From Pseudomonadota bacterium (GTDB lineage Bacteria > Myxococcota_A > Polyangia > Polyangiales > Sandaracinaceae): a DNA stretch of 27,309 nt. The translations under genes and the position numbers were made by a program. Below, one piece after another: positions 7,813 to 23,589 of this stretch (position 1 is its first letter; each line of letters begins with the position of its first letter). The stretch lies in NCBI GenBank assembly GCA_023427125.1, contig JAEZBP010000961.1:1-27309 (forward strand), in the 5' to 3' direction. A model generated the notes under the pieces. That model had not been told where the DNA came from. It saw only the letters and a list, made by a program, of their open reading frames with translations, and did no database searches.

Positions 7813-8916
7813 CTACTCGGCGGGAGCCGGCGCAGCCTCGGCAGGTGTCGGCGCGGCCTCGGCGGGCGCGTTCGGATCGGGCATGCGCGCGTCGGGAGGG
7901 AGCTCGCCGGTGAGCGAGCGGAGGAACGCGGTGATCGCGCTCGCGTCGGCGTCGGACAGCTCGCGGCCGAGCTGCACCTCGGCCATCGTGCGCACCGCGC
8001 CGGCGAGCTCTCGCTCGCTGCCGTCGTGGAAGTAGGGCGCGGTCAGCTCCACGTTGCGCAGGGTCGGCACCTTGAACTTGTGCCGGTCCTCCTCCGCCTG
8101 CGTCACGTTGAAGCGGCCGAGATCGGCCTCGGTGATCCGCCCGCCGCGCCGCTCGAAGTAGTTGTGGACCAGGCCCATGCGCTGGTAGCTGGTGCCGCCG
8201 ATGTTGCTCCCGCTGTGGCAGGTGGTGCAGCCCGTCTCGACGAAGAGGCGCAGGCCTCGCTGCTCCTCGTCGGTGAGCGCCGCGTCGTCGCCGCCGAGCC
8301 ACGCGTCGAAGCGCGAGGGGGTGACCAGCGAGCGCTCGTACTCGACGATCGCGTCGAGCACGTTGGCCTGCGTGATGCCGCTCTCTCCGTAGCTCGCGCC
8401 GAACGACTGCACGTAGCCCTGATCGGCGCGCAGGCGCTCGAGGAGCGAGGGCCACTCGGCGCCCATCTCGATCGGGTTCGTCACCGGGCCGGCCGCCTGC
8501 TCGAGCAGATCGGCCGCGCGCCCGTCCCAGAACTGCACGAAGTTGAACGCCGCGTTGAGCACGGTCGGCGAGTTGATCGGGCCGATCTGGCCGCGGATGC
8601 CGGTCGAGGTCGCGCGAGGCTCGGCGCCGCCCGAGCTCATGCTGTGGCAGGTCGCGCACGAGAGGGTGCTGTCGCCGCTGAGCCGCGTGTCGTGGAAGAG
8701 GCGGCGGCCGAGCAGCATCTTCTCGCGATCGATGTCGGTCGGGGCCACCACCGCGGCGAAGGTGTCGCCCACGAGTTCGCGCAGCGGACGCGGCGGTGCG
8801 GGCGTGGGCTCGGCCTGCGTGGTGGTGCTGGGGGTGGAGCTCGTCTCTTCCCCGCCACACGCGGAGAGCAGGGCCGCCACACAGGCGAACAGAACGACTC
8901 GCTTCATGAGCTTCAT
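7813..8916 (-). CDS. Di-haem cytochrome c peroxidase/MauG-family lipoprotein
   Basis: A 367-residue protein with lipobox LLSAC (Cys20) and a Ser/Thr/Pro-rich linker. Two c-type haem motifs are present: CATCH (Cys87-His91) and CTTCH (Cys230-His234). Family landmarks include LGRRLFHDTRLSGD before the first haem, a NAAFNFVQFWDGRA segment, and KFKVPTLRNVELTAPYFHDG near the end. Such proteins reduce peroxide, or oxidise a partner, in the periplasm with electrons from a small cytochrome or quinol. The lipid anchor would tether it to a membrane. It ends in an Ala/Pro/Glu repeat tail (PAEAAP units). A GGAGA ribosome-binding site precedes the ATG at 8916. It lies 17 nt downstream of the enoyl-reductase-like gene and probably shares its transcript. 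Confidence 0.9.
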   Translation of the reverse strand: MKLMKRVVLFACVAALLSACGGEETSSTPSTTTQAEPTPAPPRPLRELVGDTFAAVVAPTDIDREKMLLGRRLFHDTRLSGDSTLSCATCHSMSSGGAEPRATSTGIRGQIGPINSPTVLNAAFNFVQFWDGRAADLLEQAAGPVTNPIEMGAEWPSLLERLRADQGYVQSFGASYGESGITQANVLDAIVEYERSLVTPSRFDAWLGGDDAALTDEEQRGLRLFVETGCTTCHSGSNIGGTSYQRMGLVHNYFERRGGRITEADLGRFNVTQAEEDRHKFKVPTLRNVELTAPYFHDGSERELAGAVRTMAEVQLGRELSDADASAITAFLRSLTGELPPDARMPDPNAPAEAAPTPAEAAPAPAE

Positions 8917-8933
8917 GGCTTCGTTTCTCCGAA

Positions 8934-10130
8934 TCAGCTTCTGAGCACGCGGAAGGTGATGCCGGCGCGCTCGAGCCGCTCGATCAGGGGGCGGCCCATC
9001 GCCGCCGCCGGCGTGATCACGCCGGTGAGATCAGGGGTGCGCTCGCGCTCGAGCGCCAGACAGAGCGCAGACTCGGCGAGCATCTTCGAGGTCTCGGTGT
9101 AGCCCGGATCACCGCCTGCGACCTCCGTCACCAGGGTCCTGCCGTTCGTACGCGCGAGGAAGGTCACGCGGAACCACGCGCGGGCGCGCTCCTCCTCGCT
9201 CGGGCCCTGGCCGGGGTCCTTCACCTTCAAGAGGAGCGCGCGCGTCGGGGACAGCTGCGCGAGCGCGAACACCGAGCCGACCGCGGCCGCGCCGGCGACC
9301 AGCGTCGGCAGACGCTTCACGCGGACGTAGTGCCCGTAGGAGAGCTCGGGCCCGTACTCGTCGAGCATGCGCGCGCTGCGCAGCACGACCTGCGGATCGA
9401 TCGTCGGCAGCGGGCACGCCCAGCCGCCGATCTCCTTCTCGTAGTGCACCGTCGGGCGCACGCCGCGCACCCTGCGCGAGCCGGCGCCAGCGTGCCTCTC
9501 GTGGTGCGCCGGCACGCGCTTCGAGCGCGTGTACTCGCGGAACTGGCTGAACGCGCGGATCGCGCTGTGCCAGGTGCCGCCCGAGAAGGTCCCGCGCGAG
9601 CGCACGAAGCCCTCGATCGTCACCGGCGCCTCGAGCGGGCGCCCGCCCTGGCGCAGCTGATCGACGGTGTAGAGCACGCCGAGATCGTGCGGGATGCTGT
9701 CGAAGCCACAGCACGAGACGATCTTCGCGCCGGTCTCGCGCGCCTTCGCGTCGTAGCGCTCGATCGTGCGATCGACGAACTGCGGCTCGCCCGTGATGTC
9801 GAGGTAGTCGGTCCCCGCCTCGGCGCAGGCGCGCACGACGGGCTCGCCGTACTCGTCGAAGGGGCCGACGGTCGTCGCGAGCACGCGCGTCGAGGCGGCC
9901 ATCGCGCGGAGGCTGGCCTCGTCGGCGACGTCGGCGACCAGCACGCCGGCCGGAGGACACGCGCGCCCGGCGAGCTCCGCCGCGATGTCGCGCAGCTTGC
10001 GCTCGCTGCGTCCCGCGAGGGCCCAGCGCACCTCGCTCGGCGCCGAGTCGGCGAGGTAGGCGGCGGTGAGCCCACCGGTGAAGCCGGTCGCGCCGAAGAT
10101 CACAACGTCGTACGTGCGGTCCCTAGCCAT
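8934..10130 (-). CDS. Saccharopine dehydrogenase-like / trans-acting enoyl reductase family protein
   Basis: A 398-residue protein with an N-terminal Rossmann motif GATGFTGG (13-20), then AGRSERKL, TTVGPFDEYGEPVVRACAEAGTDYLDITGE and CCGFDSIPHDLG. This is the pattern of saccharopine-dehydrogenase-like proteins related to mycobacterial trans-acting enoyl reductases (Rv2953 type). The C-terminal GYTETSKMLAESALCLA is also typical. Rv2953 reduces a double bond in polyketide lipids in trans; most homologues, including this one, have no proven substrate. A weakly hydrophobic stretch near 270-290 may touch membrane. AGAGG lies 4 nt upstream of the ATG at 10130. It follows the TerB-like gene by 55 nt and precedes the peroxidase by 17 nt, so a three-gene operon is likely. 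Confidence 0.85.
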   Translation of the reverse strand: MARDRTYDVVIFGATGFTGGLTAAYLADSAPSEVRWALAGRSERKLRDIAAELAGRACPPAGVLVADVADEASLRAMAASTRVLATTVGPFDEYGEPVVRACAEAGTDYLDITGEPQFVDRTIERYDAKARETGAKIVSCCGFDSIPHDLGVLYTVDQLRQGGRPLEAPVTIEGFVRSRGTFSGGTWHSAIRAFSQFREYTRSKRVPAHHERHAGAGSRRVRGVRPTVHYEKEIGGWACPLPTIDPQVVLRSARMLDEYGPELSYGHYVRVKRLPTLVAGAAAVGSVFALAQLSPTRALLLKVKDPGQGPSEEERARAWFRVTFLARTNGRTLVTEVAGGDPGYTETSKMLAESALCLALERERTPDLTGVITPAAAMGRPLIERLERAGITFRVLRS

Positions 10131-10185
10131 GACACCTCTTCTCTCGTTGTCGCCGAGCGCGTCGTGGAGCGCAGGCGCGCCGCAG

Positions 10186-10740
10186 TCAGCCGCCGTTCTT
10201 GCGCGGCACCATCGGCGGCGGCGGGGCGGAGCCGTCGGGCGCGGGCTCCGACTTCACGATCGGCGGCGGCGGCGGGCGCGAGGTCCGCGTCGTGGCCCCA
10301 CCCACCATCGGCGGCGGCGGCGCGCGGAGCGCCTCGAACGCACCTCGCAGCTCCTCCACGTCGTAGTCGAGCACGAGGTCCGTGTACTCGGCCGGCGACA
10401 TCCCGAGCGCGTCCGCGAGCCGCCGCAGGTACTCGTCCTCCTGCATGTCCGTCACGCCGTCGGCGTCGACCACCTTGCCGACGAGCTCGAGCAAGCGGCG
10501 CTTGGCCATCGGCGGATCGGAGGCGAAGCTCTGGGCGGAGGCGTCGAGGTCGAACCGCAGCGGATCGAAGCTCGAGATCCGCTCCTCGACCGCCTCGGGC
10601 AGCTCGTCGGGCTTCACGACCAAGAGCTCGGCGAGGAGCGCCCGCACCGCGCGCTGCTCGCCCTCCGTGAACTCGTCGTCGGCCCAGACGGCGCCGAGGA
10701 AGAGATCCGTGATCACCAAGATCCGATCGCGAACGTTCAT
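10186..10740 (-). CDS. TerB-like protein with Pro-rich tail
   Basis: A 184-residue soluble protein whose first ~135 residues form a helical TerB-like unit: an acidic helix after ILVITDLFLGAVWADDEFTEGE, then a second similar segment KVVDADGVTDMQEDEYLRRLADALG. Both have the Asp/Glu-rich repeats that recall tellurite-resistance TerB and related helical domains, often proposed to bind metal ions. The C-terminal ~45 residues are Pro-rich with three PPPP(M/I)V motifs, perhaps docking sites. No tellurite-resistance neighbours are present, so resistance should not be assumed. It is the first gene of a likely minus-strand operon, diverging from the kinase operon. Confidence 0.65.
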   Translation of the reverse strand: MNVRDRILVITDLFLGAVWADDEFTEGEQRAVRALLAELLVVKPDELPEAVEERISSFDPLRFDLDASAQSFASDPPMAKRRLLELVGKVVDADGVTDMQEDEYLRRLADALGMSPAEYTDLVLDYDVEELRGAFEALRAPPPPMVGGATTRTSRPPPPPIVKSEPAPDGSAPPPPMVPRKNGG

Positions 10741-11000
10741 CGCGGGGAGGTTCTACCCCATCACGTCCCGCGCGCCCACCTTGCAGCAACGCTCGGCCGG
10801 GTGGGCCCGCGCGCTCGGCGCTCGAGCCCGCGTCCGCGCGCGCCACGCCGTCCTCGAGGACATTCACGGGTCACGACCCGACGCGGCCCCTGTCATCCAT
10901 CCGTCCACCCGAAAGACCTCTTTTGCGGACGCCTCTTGTGAGCGATCCTCCCGCCCCTAGTAGCGACGTGTCAGCCTGGGGGGCTTGCTGAAGAGGGACG
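10741..11000. promoter_or_regulatory. Divergent intergenic region upstream of the kinase operon
   Basis: This 260-bp gap lies between the TerB-like gene and the first kinase gene and should hold both promoters. The stretch nearest the kinase gene (about 10880-10950) is relatively AT-richer. A GAGGGA sequence just before the ATG at 11001 is the likely ribosome-binding site. No sigma-54 -24/-12 pair with correct spacing and no clear operator was found. Confidence 0.3.
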
Positions 11001-19009
<8,009 letters not shown>

Positions 19010-19098
19010 TCGGCCCGATCGGGCGAGCTCGCCCGCTCCCGAGGGGTCGCTCGACGGATCTGGTCATGGCGCGCGGTTTGTGCTTCGCTCGCACCGAA

Positions 19099-19692
19099 AT
19101 GCTCCGCAAGACATACGGGTCGTTGGTCGTGGCGGTCCTCCTGACCGGATGCTCCCTGCTGGTCGAGGGCACGCTCGAGGGCAAGCAGCCGACGGTACCG
19201 GAGGGTGGGACCGACGATCGCCGATGCAGCAGCGACGAGGAGTGCCTGCTCTTCATGAACCACATCACCGACTGCACGCAGGTGTGCGTCGGAGCGAGCG
19301 CGGGAAGCCAGGGGACGTGCCGCCTCAACGATCCGGTGGGCACGCCCGACGCCACCCCCTGCGGGGGCCCGGGCTCGGGCCGGATCTGCGTTGACCGCAC
19401 CTGCAAGGTTCGCGGGTGCGGCGACGGGTACGTCGACCGGGAGGCGTCGCCGCCGGAGTACTGCGACGACGGCGACACCAACGACGCCAACAGCTGCAAC
19501 AACTCGTGCACGCGGCGCTGCACCGGAGGGGCGCCGCCCAACTGCACCGACGGCAACAGCTGCAACGGGACGGAGGGCACGTGCCCGGCGAGCGGCTTCT
19601 GTGAAGGCACGCCCCTCGAGCCGGACGGCACCGCGTGCATGATCGGCGCCGAGACCGGCATGTGCGTGCGCGGCGCCTGCGTCGCGGAGTGA
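19099..19692 (+). CDS. Cys-rich putative lipoprotein with Myxococcus-type cysteine repeat
   Basis: A 197-residue lipoprotein. The signal peptide (RKTYGSLVVAVLLTGC) has lipobox LTGC; an in-frame ATG at 19066 would give a longer, less typical leader. The mature part has about 25 Cys. Residues around 110-145 fit the myxobacterial cysteine-rich repeat (CGDGYVDRE...CDDGDTNDANSCNNSC). These modules occur on exported myxobacterial proteins, and the role here is unknown. It ends 25 nt before the MMPL exporter gene and probably shares its transcript. It follows the kinase gene by 89 nt. Confidence 0.75.
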   Translation: MLRKTYGSLVVAVLLTGCSLLVEGTLEGKQPTVPEGGTDDRRCSSDEECLLFMNHITDCTQVCVGASAGSQGTCRLNDPVGTPDATPCGGPGSGRICVDRTCKVRGCGDGYVDREASPPEYCDDGDTNDANSCNNSCTRRCTGGAPPNCTDGNSCNGTEGTCPASGFCEGTPLEPDGTACMIGAETGMCVRGACVAE

Positions 19693-19717
19693 GCTCGCTC
19701 GGCTCGACGCCAGCGCC

Positions 19718-22084
19718 ATGAAGCTCACTATCGGATGGCGAGCGCGCGCCATCTCGCTCGCCGTGGTGGCGGCGACCGCCGCGCTCGGCGTGTGGACCTT
19801 CACGCACCTCCACGTCACCACCGAGATCACCGAATTCCTTCCGTCGAGCGAGGATCGCGAGCTCGCGAGGATCGCGGCGGAGGTGGCGAGCTCGGATCTG
19901 ACGAGGACCATCACGCTGACGGTCGCGGCCGACGACCGCGAGGCGGCGGTGGAGGCCTCGGCCGAGCTGGCGCGACGGCTCGAGCGACGCGCGGAGGTCG
20001 AGTGGGTGCGGCGGGGGCCAGGCGCCGATCTCGACGAGGCGTTCTACACGCTCTACTTCCCGCGGCGGAACCTGCTCCTCGCGAGCAGCCCCGAGGATCT
20101 CGAGCGCGCGACGAGCGACGCCGGGCTGCGCGAGGCCGCGCGCGATCTCCGGCGCCGCCTCGGCTCACCGACCGGGACGTTCATCCGCCAGATCGCGCCG
20201 CGCGATCCGCTGCTCACGTTCGTGCGGCACCTCGAGGGCCTGCGCGACGCGCAGGAGGGAGGGCTCTCGGTCGTCGACGGACAGCTCGTGACGGCGGACG
20301 GCCGCGGGGTGATCTTCCTCGCGAGCCGCGCCTCCCCCTTCGACGGCGACGCGAGCCGGCGGCTGCTCGACGGCATCGCGCGCGACTTCGACGCCGTGAA
20401 CCGCGCGCACGGAGGCACGCTGCGCCTCGAGCAGAGCGGCGTCCATCGCTTCGCGGTGTCTTCGCAGGCCGCGATCGAGGAGGACGTGAGCCGCATCGGC
20501 GGGATCGGCACGGCGGGCGTGCTGCTCCTCTTCCTGATCGTGTATCGCTCGCTCCGCCACCTCGCGGTCGGCTCGATCCCGCTCGTCGTCGGCGGCGTGG
20601 TCGGCCTCGCGGTGACACAGCTGGTCTTCGGTCGCGTGCACGGGCTCGGGCTCGCCTTCGGCGCGACCCTCATCGGCGTCGGCGTGGACTACGTCGAGCA
20701 CTACATGAACCACCACACGCTCGCGCCCTCCCCCGAGGGGCCGGAGGCGAGCATGCGGAAGCTCTGGCCCGGCATCGCGCTCGGCGGCGCGACGACGATC
20801 GCGGGCCTCTCGGGGCTCGCGTGGACGAGCTTCCCGGGGATCCGCGAGCTCGCGGTGCTGACCTCGAGCGGCATCCTCGGGGCGCTGCTCGCGACCCGCT
20901 ACCTCGTGCCGCCGTGGATGCCCGTCGCGCCCAAGCCGACGCGGATCCACCGCACGATCGCGAGCACGCTCGAGCGAGGCCTCGGGGTGATCCGCCGCTC
21001 GTGGACCACCCGGCTCGCGATCCCGCTCGTCGCGCTGGTGATCTCGGGCGTGGGCCTCGCGAAGCTCCGCTGGGTCGACGACGTGCGCGTGCTCAACGCG
21101 CTCGACCCGGCGATCCTCGCGGAGGACGAGCGCGTGCGCGAGCAGGTGAGCCGGATGGACTCGGGGCGCTTCGTGCTCGCGTGGGGCGAGGACGAGGAGG
21201 CCGCGCTGCGCCGCAACGACGAGGTGAGCCGCCGATTGATCGAGGCCAAAGAGGCCGGTGAGGTCGAGCGCTTCCGCTCGATCCACTCGTTCCTCCCTTC
21301 GGCCCTCGAGCAGCGGCGGAGCCTCGAGGGGCTCCGCGAGTCCCCGCGGCTCTGGGAGCGAATGAGCGCCGCGTTCGAGGCGGAGGGGCTCGTGGTCTCG
21401 GCGTTCGAGCCCTTCCGCGAGGAGCTCTCGTCCTCGGAGGCGCCCGCGCCCCTCACCTGGGGCGAGATCGAGAGCTCGCCGATCGGCCCGCTGGTGCAGA
21501 GCTTTCGGGTCGACCTCGGCGACGGGCGGGTCGGCTTCCTCACGATGATGCGCGGCGGCGACGTGGACGCCCTGGAGGCCCGGCTCGCGGGGCTCGAGGG
21601 CGTCAGGCTCTTCGATCAGACGCGCTTCTTGGAGGGCGCTTACGGCCGATTCCGCGCGCGCACGATGCAGATGATCGGCTTCGGCCTCGTGGCGGTGTTC
21701 CTGCTGCTCCTCGTTCGCTATCGAGCGCTGGTGCCGGCCCTCGCCGCCTTCCTCCCCTCCGTGCTCTCGGCGACGACCTCCCTCGCGCTGCTCGTGCTGC
21801 TCGGCTTCGAGGCGAACCTGATGCACCTCGTCGCGCTCCTCTTGGTGCTCAGCATGGGCGTCGACTACGGCGTGTTCATGGTGGAGATCCGGGACGGCGA
21901 CGAGGGCGCAGGGCCGACGCTCTCGGGCATCCTCGTCGCGTGCCTGACGACGGTGCTCTCCTTCGGGCTGCTCGCGATGAGCGAGAACCCCGCCCTCCGC
22001 GCGCTCGGCGCGATCGCGGGGATCGGCTCGGTCCTGAGCCTCGTGCTCGCACCGACCGCGTGGCTCTTCGTTCGACGCCGCTGA
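19718..22084 (+). CDS. MMPL/RND-superfamily exporter (COG4258-like)
   Basis: A 788-residue inner-membrane protein with the RND/MMPL duplicated layout. One N-terminal membrane helix (about 9-27) is followed by a large periplasmic loop, a first membrane cluster (about 260-410) containing GVDYVEHY (322-328), a short helix near 435-450, a second periplasmic loop, and a C-terminal cluster (about 650-785) with MGVDYGVFM (713-721). The Asp in each GVDY motif would serve proton-driven transport. Its length and the adjoining DUF3261-like lipoprotein match the predicted exporters of aryl polyene and related lipid-pigment clusters. Cargo is likely a lipid or polyene, by inference. No ketosynthase, acyl carrier protein or dehydratase gene is in the window. 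Confidence 0.85.
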   Translation: MKLTIGWRARAISLAVVAATAALGVWTFTHLHVTTEITEFLPSSEDRELARIAAEVASSDLTRTITLTVAADDREAAVEASAELARRLERRAEVEWVRRGPGADLDEAFYTLYFPRRNLLLASSPEDLERATSDAGLREAARDLRRRLGSPTGTFIRQIAPRDPLLTFVRHLEGLRDAQEGGLSVVDGQLVTADGRGVIFLASRASPFDGDASRRLLDGIARDFDAVNRAHGGTLRLEQSGVHRFAVSSQAAIEEDVSRIGGIGTAGVLLLFLIVYRSLRHLAVGSIPLVVGGVVGLAVTQLVFGRVHGLGLAFGATLIGVGVDYVEHYMNHHTLAPSPEGPEASMRKLWPGIALGGATTIAGLSGLAWTSFPGIRELAVLTSSGILGALLATRYLVPPWMPVAPKPTRIHRTIASTLERGLGVIRRSWTTRLAIPLVALVISGVGLAKLRWVDDVRVLNALDPAILAEDERVREQVSRMDSGRFVLAWGEDEEAALRRNDEVSRRLIEAKEAGEVERFRSIHSFLPSALEQRRSLEGLRESPRLWERMSAAFEAEGLVVSAFEPFREELSSSEAPAPLTWGEIESSPIGPLVQSFRVDLGDGRVGFLTMMRGGDVDALEARLAGLEGVRLFDQTRFLEGAYGRFRARTMQMIGFGLVAVFLLLLVRYRALVPALAAFLPSVLSATTSLALLVLLGFEANLMHLVALLLVLSMGVDYGVFMVEIRDGDEGAGPTLSGILVACLTTVLSFGLLAMSENPALRALGAIAGIGSVLSLVLAPTAWLFVRRR

Positions 22085-22149
22085 GTTGGTTCTGCGCGCG
22101 CCCTCGCGCGCTCGCCAGCGGCCCCGCGCTCGGCTACGACGGATCGCAG

Positions 22150-22800
22150 ATGCCTCTCTCGATGCGCTTCGCCGTCGCCACGTGGCTGCTGGTCGCCTGC
22201 GGACCGCCGCCTCCGACTCGGCAAGTTCCGGCCGATTATCCGGGGGAGCTCTCGCCTCCTTCGGCGCTGCGCTCGCCGGGGCTCGGCGAGGCCTTCGCGC
22301 TCGAGCAGCGCGTGCGCTCTTCGAGCTCGCAGGGCACCTACGAGTTTCGCGCGATCATGCAGCGCCAGGGCGACACGCTGATCGTCGTCGGGCTCGGACC
22401 GCACGGAGGTCGCGGCTTCGTGCTCACGCAGCGCGGGCAGGAGGTGGAGTTCGAGTCGCACCTCCCGCAAGAGCTGCCCTTCCCGCCGCGCTACATGCTG
22501 ATCGACATCCACCGCGCGTGGTTCATGGGGCTCGAGGGTCCGCGCGAGGACGGCGTGCATCGCGAGGAGCATCGCGGCGAGGAGATCGTGGAGCGCTGGG
22601 AGGGCGGGCTCCTCCGCGAGCGCACGTTCCGCCGCGTCGACGGAGAGCCCGGGGGCACGATCCGCGTGACCTACGAGCCCGGCCTCGGCGGCGCCGAGCC
22701 TCCGCGCGAGGTCACGCTGGAGAACGGATGGTTCGGCTACACGCTCACGATCACGACGCTCTCGCATCAGCGGATCGAGGCGACCGGCGCGGAGGAGTGA
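22150..22800 (+). CDS. DUF3261-like lipoprotein
   Basis: A 216-residue putative outer-membrane lipoprotein with signal MRFAVATWLLVAC (lipobox LVAC). An alternative start at the second ATG (22162) would remove four residues. The mature domain has EFRAIMQRQGDTLIVVGLGPHG, FVLTQRGQEVEFE, RYMLIDIHRAWF and FRRVDGEPGGTIRVTYEPG. This is the strand pattern I associate with DUF3261 proteins, which sit beside MMPL exporters in aryl polyene clusters and resemble lipid-shuttling LolA/LolB-like folds. It begins 65 nt after the exporter and ends the plus-strand run. It probably receives or inserts the exported molecule at the outer membrane (inference). Confidence 0.7.
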   Translation: MPLSMRFAVATWLLVACGPPPPTRQVPADYPGELSPPSALRSPGLGEAFALEQRVRSSSSQGTYEFRAIMQRQGDTLIVVGLGPHGGRGFVLTQRGQEVEFESHLPQELPFPPRYMLIDIHRAWFMGLEGPREDGVHREEHRGEEIVERWEGGLLRERTFRRVDGEPGGTIRVTYEPGLGGAEPPREVTLENGWFGYTLTITTLSHQRIEATGAEE

Positions 22801-22804
22801 GCGA

Positions 22805-22841
22805 GCCCGCCGCGCGGTGCCGAGCGGCATGAGCGGCGGGC
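22805..22841. terminator. Possible bidirectional terminator between convergent genes
   Basis: A perfect 8-bp stem (gcccgccg / cggcgggc) with a 21-nt loop fills the 63-nt gap between the stops of the DUF3261-like gene (plus) and the ferritin-like gene (minus). A T-run is lacking, so efficiency as an intrinsic terminator is uncertain. Confidence 0.4.
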
Positions 22842-22863
22842 CCGATGGAGGCACGTCAGCGGA

Positions 22864-23589
22864 TCAGGCGAGCGCCTTGGCGGGCTCGCCGGCGAGCGTG
22901 GCCTCGCGGATCCAGCCGCGGACGAGCTCGAGGTGCTCTTCCTCGGTCTCGTGCGCGCGGTGGAAGCGCGCGGCCAGGTCGTCCTGGCCGTTGGCCTCCG
23001 CGAGATCGATCAGGAGGCTCCAGCCGTCGTTGTCGGCCAGCTCCGCGACGAGGATCGCGTCGAGGCACTGCGCGAAGGTCGAGCGCGGATCGAGCAGCAC
23101 CTTGGGCAGCCCCGAGGAGACGGTGGCGGTGACGCCGGCGGCCGGGGTCATCGCCGTGGGGTCGCCTCCGAGCGACTCGATCGCCTCGACCATCAGCAGG
23201 AAGTGCTCGTGCTCCTGGGTGCAGATGCGCTCGACGTCCTTGCGGTTCGGGGCGTTGGCGCCCGGGCCGATCGGCGCCGGCCCGTCGAGCTTCGCCAGCA
23301 GCGCCTCGTAGAGGCGCACGCCGGTCCGCTCGAACGCGAGCCGCTCACCCATCTTGTCGAGCAGGGTCCCCATCAGCCCCGCCTTCTTCCCGCGCACACC
23401 GCCGGGCTGCTTCGGCAGGTGCCCGAGCACCTCTCCCTCGGCCGAGTACTGGTTGCGCAGCGCCGGGATCCAGCGCCCGTCGCCCGGCGTCGAGGGCGGC
23501 GTCATCTCCGTCACCTCCACCAGCTCCGCCGTGTCGAGCGGGTTCAGCGTCCCGCCGGTGCGGTTCACGTTCTTCTCGCTGTCCTTCAT
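22864..23589 (-). CDS. Ferritin-like domain protein (small partner)
   Basis: A 241-residue soluble protein. After a ~70-residue unstructured N-terminus comes a helical core with metal-ligand-like spacing: Glu87 in FERTG, Glu126/His129 in QEHEHF, Glu183 in VAELAD, and a Glu217/Glu218/His219 group in ETEEEHL. This matches the E...ExxH...E...ExxH plan of ferritin-like di-iron four-helix bundles. The family could store iron, remove peroxide or be catalytic; none is proven for this type. Its ATG overlaps the stop of the larger ferritin-like gene by ATGA, so the two are translationally coupled and may form a complex. No encapsulin gene or obvious encapsulin cargo peptide is present. Confidence 0.8.
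   Translation of the reverse strand: MKDSEKNVNRTGGTLNPLDTAELVEVTEMTPPSTPGDGRWIPALRNQYSAEGEVLGHLPKQPGGVRGKKAGLMGTLLDKMGERLAFERTGVRLYEALLAKLDGPAPIGPGANAPNRKDVERICTQEHEHFLLMVEAIESLGGDPTAMTPAAGVTATVSSGLPKVLLDPRSTFAQCLDAILVAELADNDGWSLLIDLAEANGQDDLAARFHRAHETEEEHLELVRGWIREATLAGEPAKALA

Noticed and set aside
10965..10995. A sigma-54-like GG...GC promoter upstream of the first kinase
   Set aside because: The spacing between the GG and GC elements is too short for a -24/-12 promoter.
22864..23589. Encapsulin cargo protein
   Set aside because: No encapsulin shell gene is present and the C-terminus lacks a recognisable cargo-loading peptide.
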